Shown here in pieces: positions 63,846 through 64,000 of a stretch of 64,000 bases of DNA. This DNA comes from Mesorhizobium sp. ORS 3359 (GTDB lineage Bacteria; Pseudomonadota; Alphaproteobacteria; Rhizobiales; Rhizobiaceae), in the NCBI GenBank assembly GCA_000824845.1, contig CCNC01000179.1:62001-126000 (forward strand), written 5' to 3'. The notes beneath the pieces are model-generated. The model searched no databases. It was not told where the DNA came from and saw nothing but the letters and a program-made list of their open reading frames with translations. Position numbers and translations under genes: made by a program. The stretch's first letter is position 1, and each line of letters starts with the position of its first letter.

Positions 63846-64000
63846 GCGCCGCGGCAGTGCAGAATGGCACCCAGGCATTGCTTTCGAGGATTCAAGGCTC
63901 CAAGTCTCCTTGTTCAAGGACCTGGCGTTCATGAGGAATCCGGCAAGCCCATTCACTTTTTTATCGTTCTTGCACGACAGAGAGCTTCTCTACCACTTTA
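63736..64000 (+). CDS. L-lysine/L-ornithine N-monooxygenase, partial (runs off the window)
   Basis: The first 88 residues are present. The FAD motif TLLVGSGPANLALLTCLKEW (about residues 6-25) and the block GSAEWHPGIAFEDSRLQVSL followed by FKDLAFMRNPASPFTFLSFL (about 66-85) match the start of siderophore N-hydroxylases such as IucD/PvdA. These convert lysine or ornithine to the hydroxamate precursor. The ATG at 63736 lies inside the end of the preceding gene. The C-terminus is outside the window, so the substrate cannot be told. Confidence 0.82.
   Translation, partial: MQKRKTLLVGSGPANLALLTCLKEWGSSVLDSLEVLERRGSAEWHPGIAFEDSRLQVSLFKDLAFMRNPASPFTFLSFLHDRELLYHF

Noticed and set aside
1-64000. CRISPR arrays, rRNA or tRNA genes
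   Set aside because: No regularly spaced repeats, and no tRNA or rRNA sequence, were recognised by reading; a covariance-model scan would settle the tRNA question.

Overview
The window looks like part of a rhizobial symbiosis region, most likely a Mesorhizobium-type symbiosis island (Alphaproteobacteria). It holds nif/fix genes with NifA upstream activator sequences (TGT-N10-ACA) and sigma-54 -24/-12 promoters, a symbiotic rpoN copy preceded by a peroxiredoxin gene, dctA/dctBD, a nodO-like gene and two good nod boxes. Insertion-sequence remnants and decayed gene duplicates lie between them. I saw no rRNA, tRNA or CRISPR. The structural genes nifHDK and nifEN, and the common nod genes, are not in the window.

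Layout. 1-6.8 kb: prxS-rpoN2, a di-haem cytochrome c peroxidase, a decayed nifQ, a decayed lacI-type gene, a MucR/Ros regulator and a double cold-shock-domain protein. 7.3-14.6 kb: accessory DNA with a RES/Xre-type toxin-antitoxin pair, two degraded IS3-family elements, a GNAT acetyltransferase, a 396-aa protein I do not recognise, a tniB pseudogene, a frameshifted dCTP-deaminase-like gene and a scrap of a second rpoN. 14.6-21.3 kb (minus strand): a P450 - ferredoxin - NTF2-like - double SDR - luciferase-like monooxygenase - nifQ operon, with a good sigma-54 promoter and a NifA site upstream. 21.5-25.1 kb: an IS256-family remnant, a nodO-like RTX gene behind a nod box, and hmuS. 25.5-43.7 kb: the main nif block, iscN-nifS-nifV-nifW, fixABCX-nifA, an inserted tdh, then nifB-fdxN-nifZ-fixU followed without a break by a SIR2-like gene and a heterodimeric ABC exporter. 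44-50 kb: an MFS exporter with a C-terminal extension, a SyrB-like regulator, a DUF982 protein, and a luciferase-like monooxygenase beside a HisC-like aminotransferase. 50.5-55.4 kb: divergent dctA / dctBD. 55.8-60.3 kb: a LacI regulator, a nod-box-preceded acyltransferase with an SGNH domain, and an alpha-carbonic anhydrase. 61.3-64 kb: an MFS exporter, a saccharopine-dehydrogenase-like oxidoreductase and the start of a lysine/ornithine N-hydroxylase, which together suggest a siderophore locus running off the window.

How it fits together. RpoN2 and NifA should drive the three nif/fix promoters (upstream of iscN, fixA and nifB) and the P450-nifQ operon. The fix genes feed electrons to nitrogenase. 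NifB, NifQ, NifV and NifS/IscN build the cofactor and clusters. DctABD imports plant dicarboxylates. NodD acting on the two nod boxes would turn on the secreted RTX protein and the acyltransferase early in infection. The most interesting unexplained parts are the NifA-linked P450 operon that ends in nifQ, the nod-box acyltransferase, and the SIR2-ABC tail of the nifB operon.
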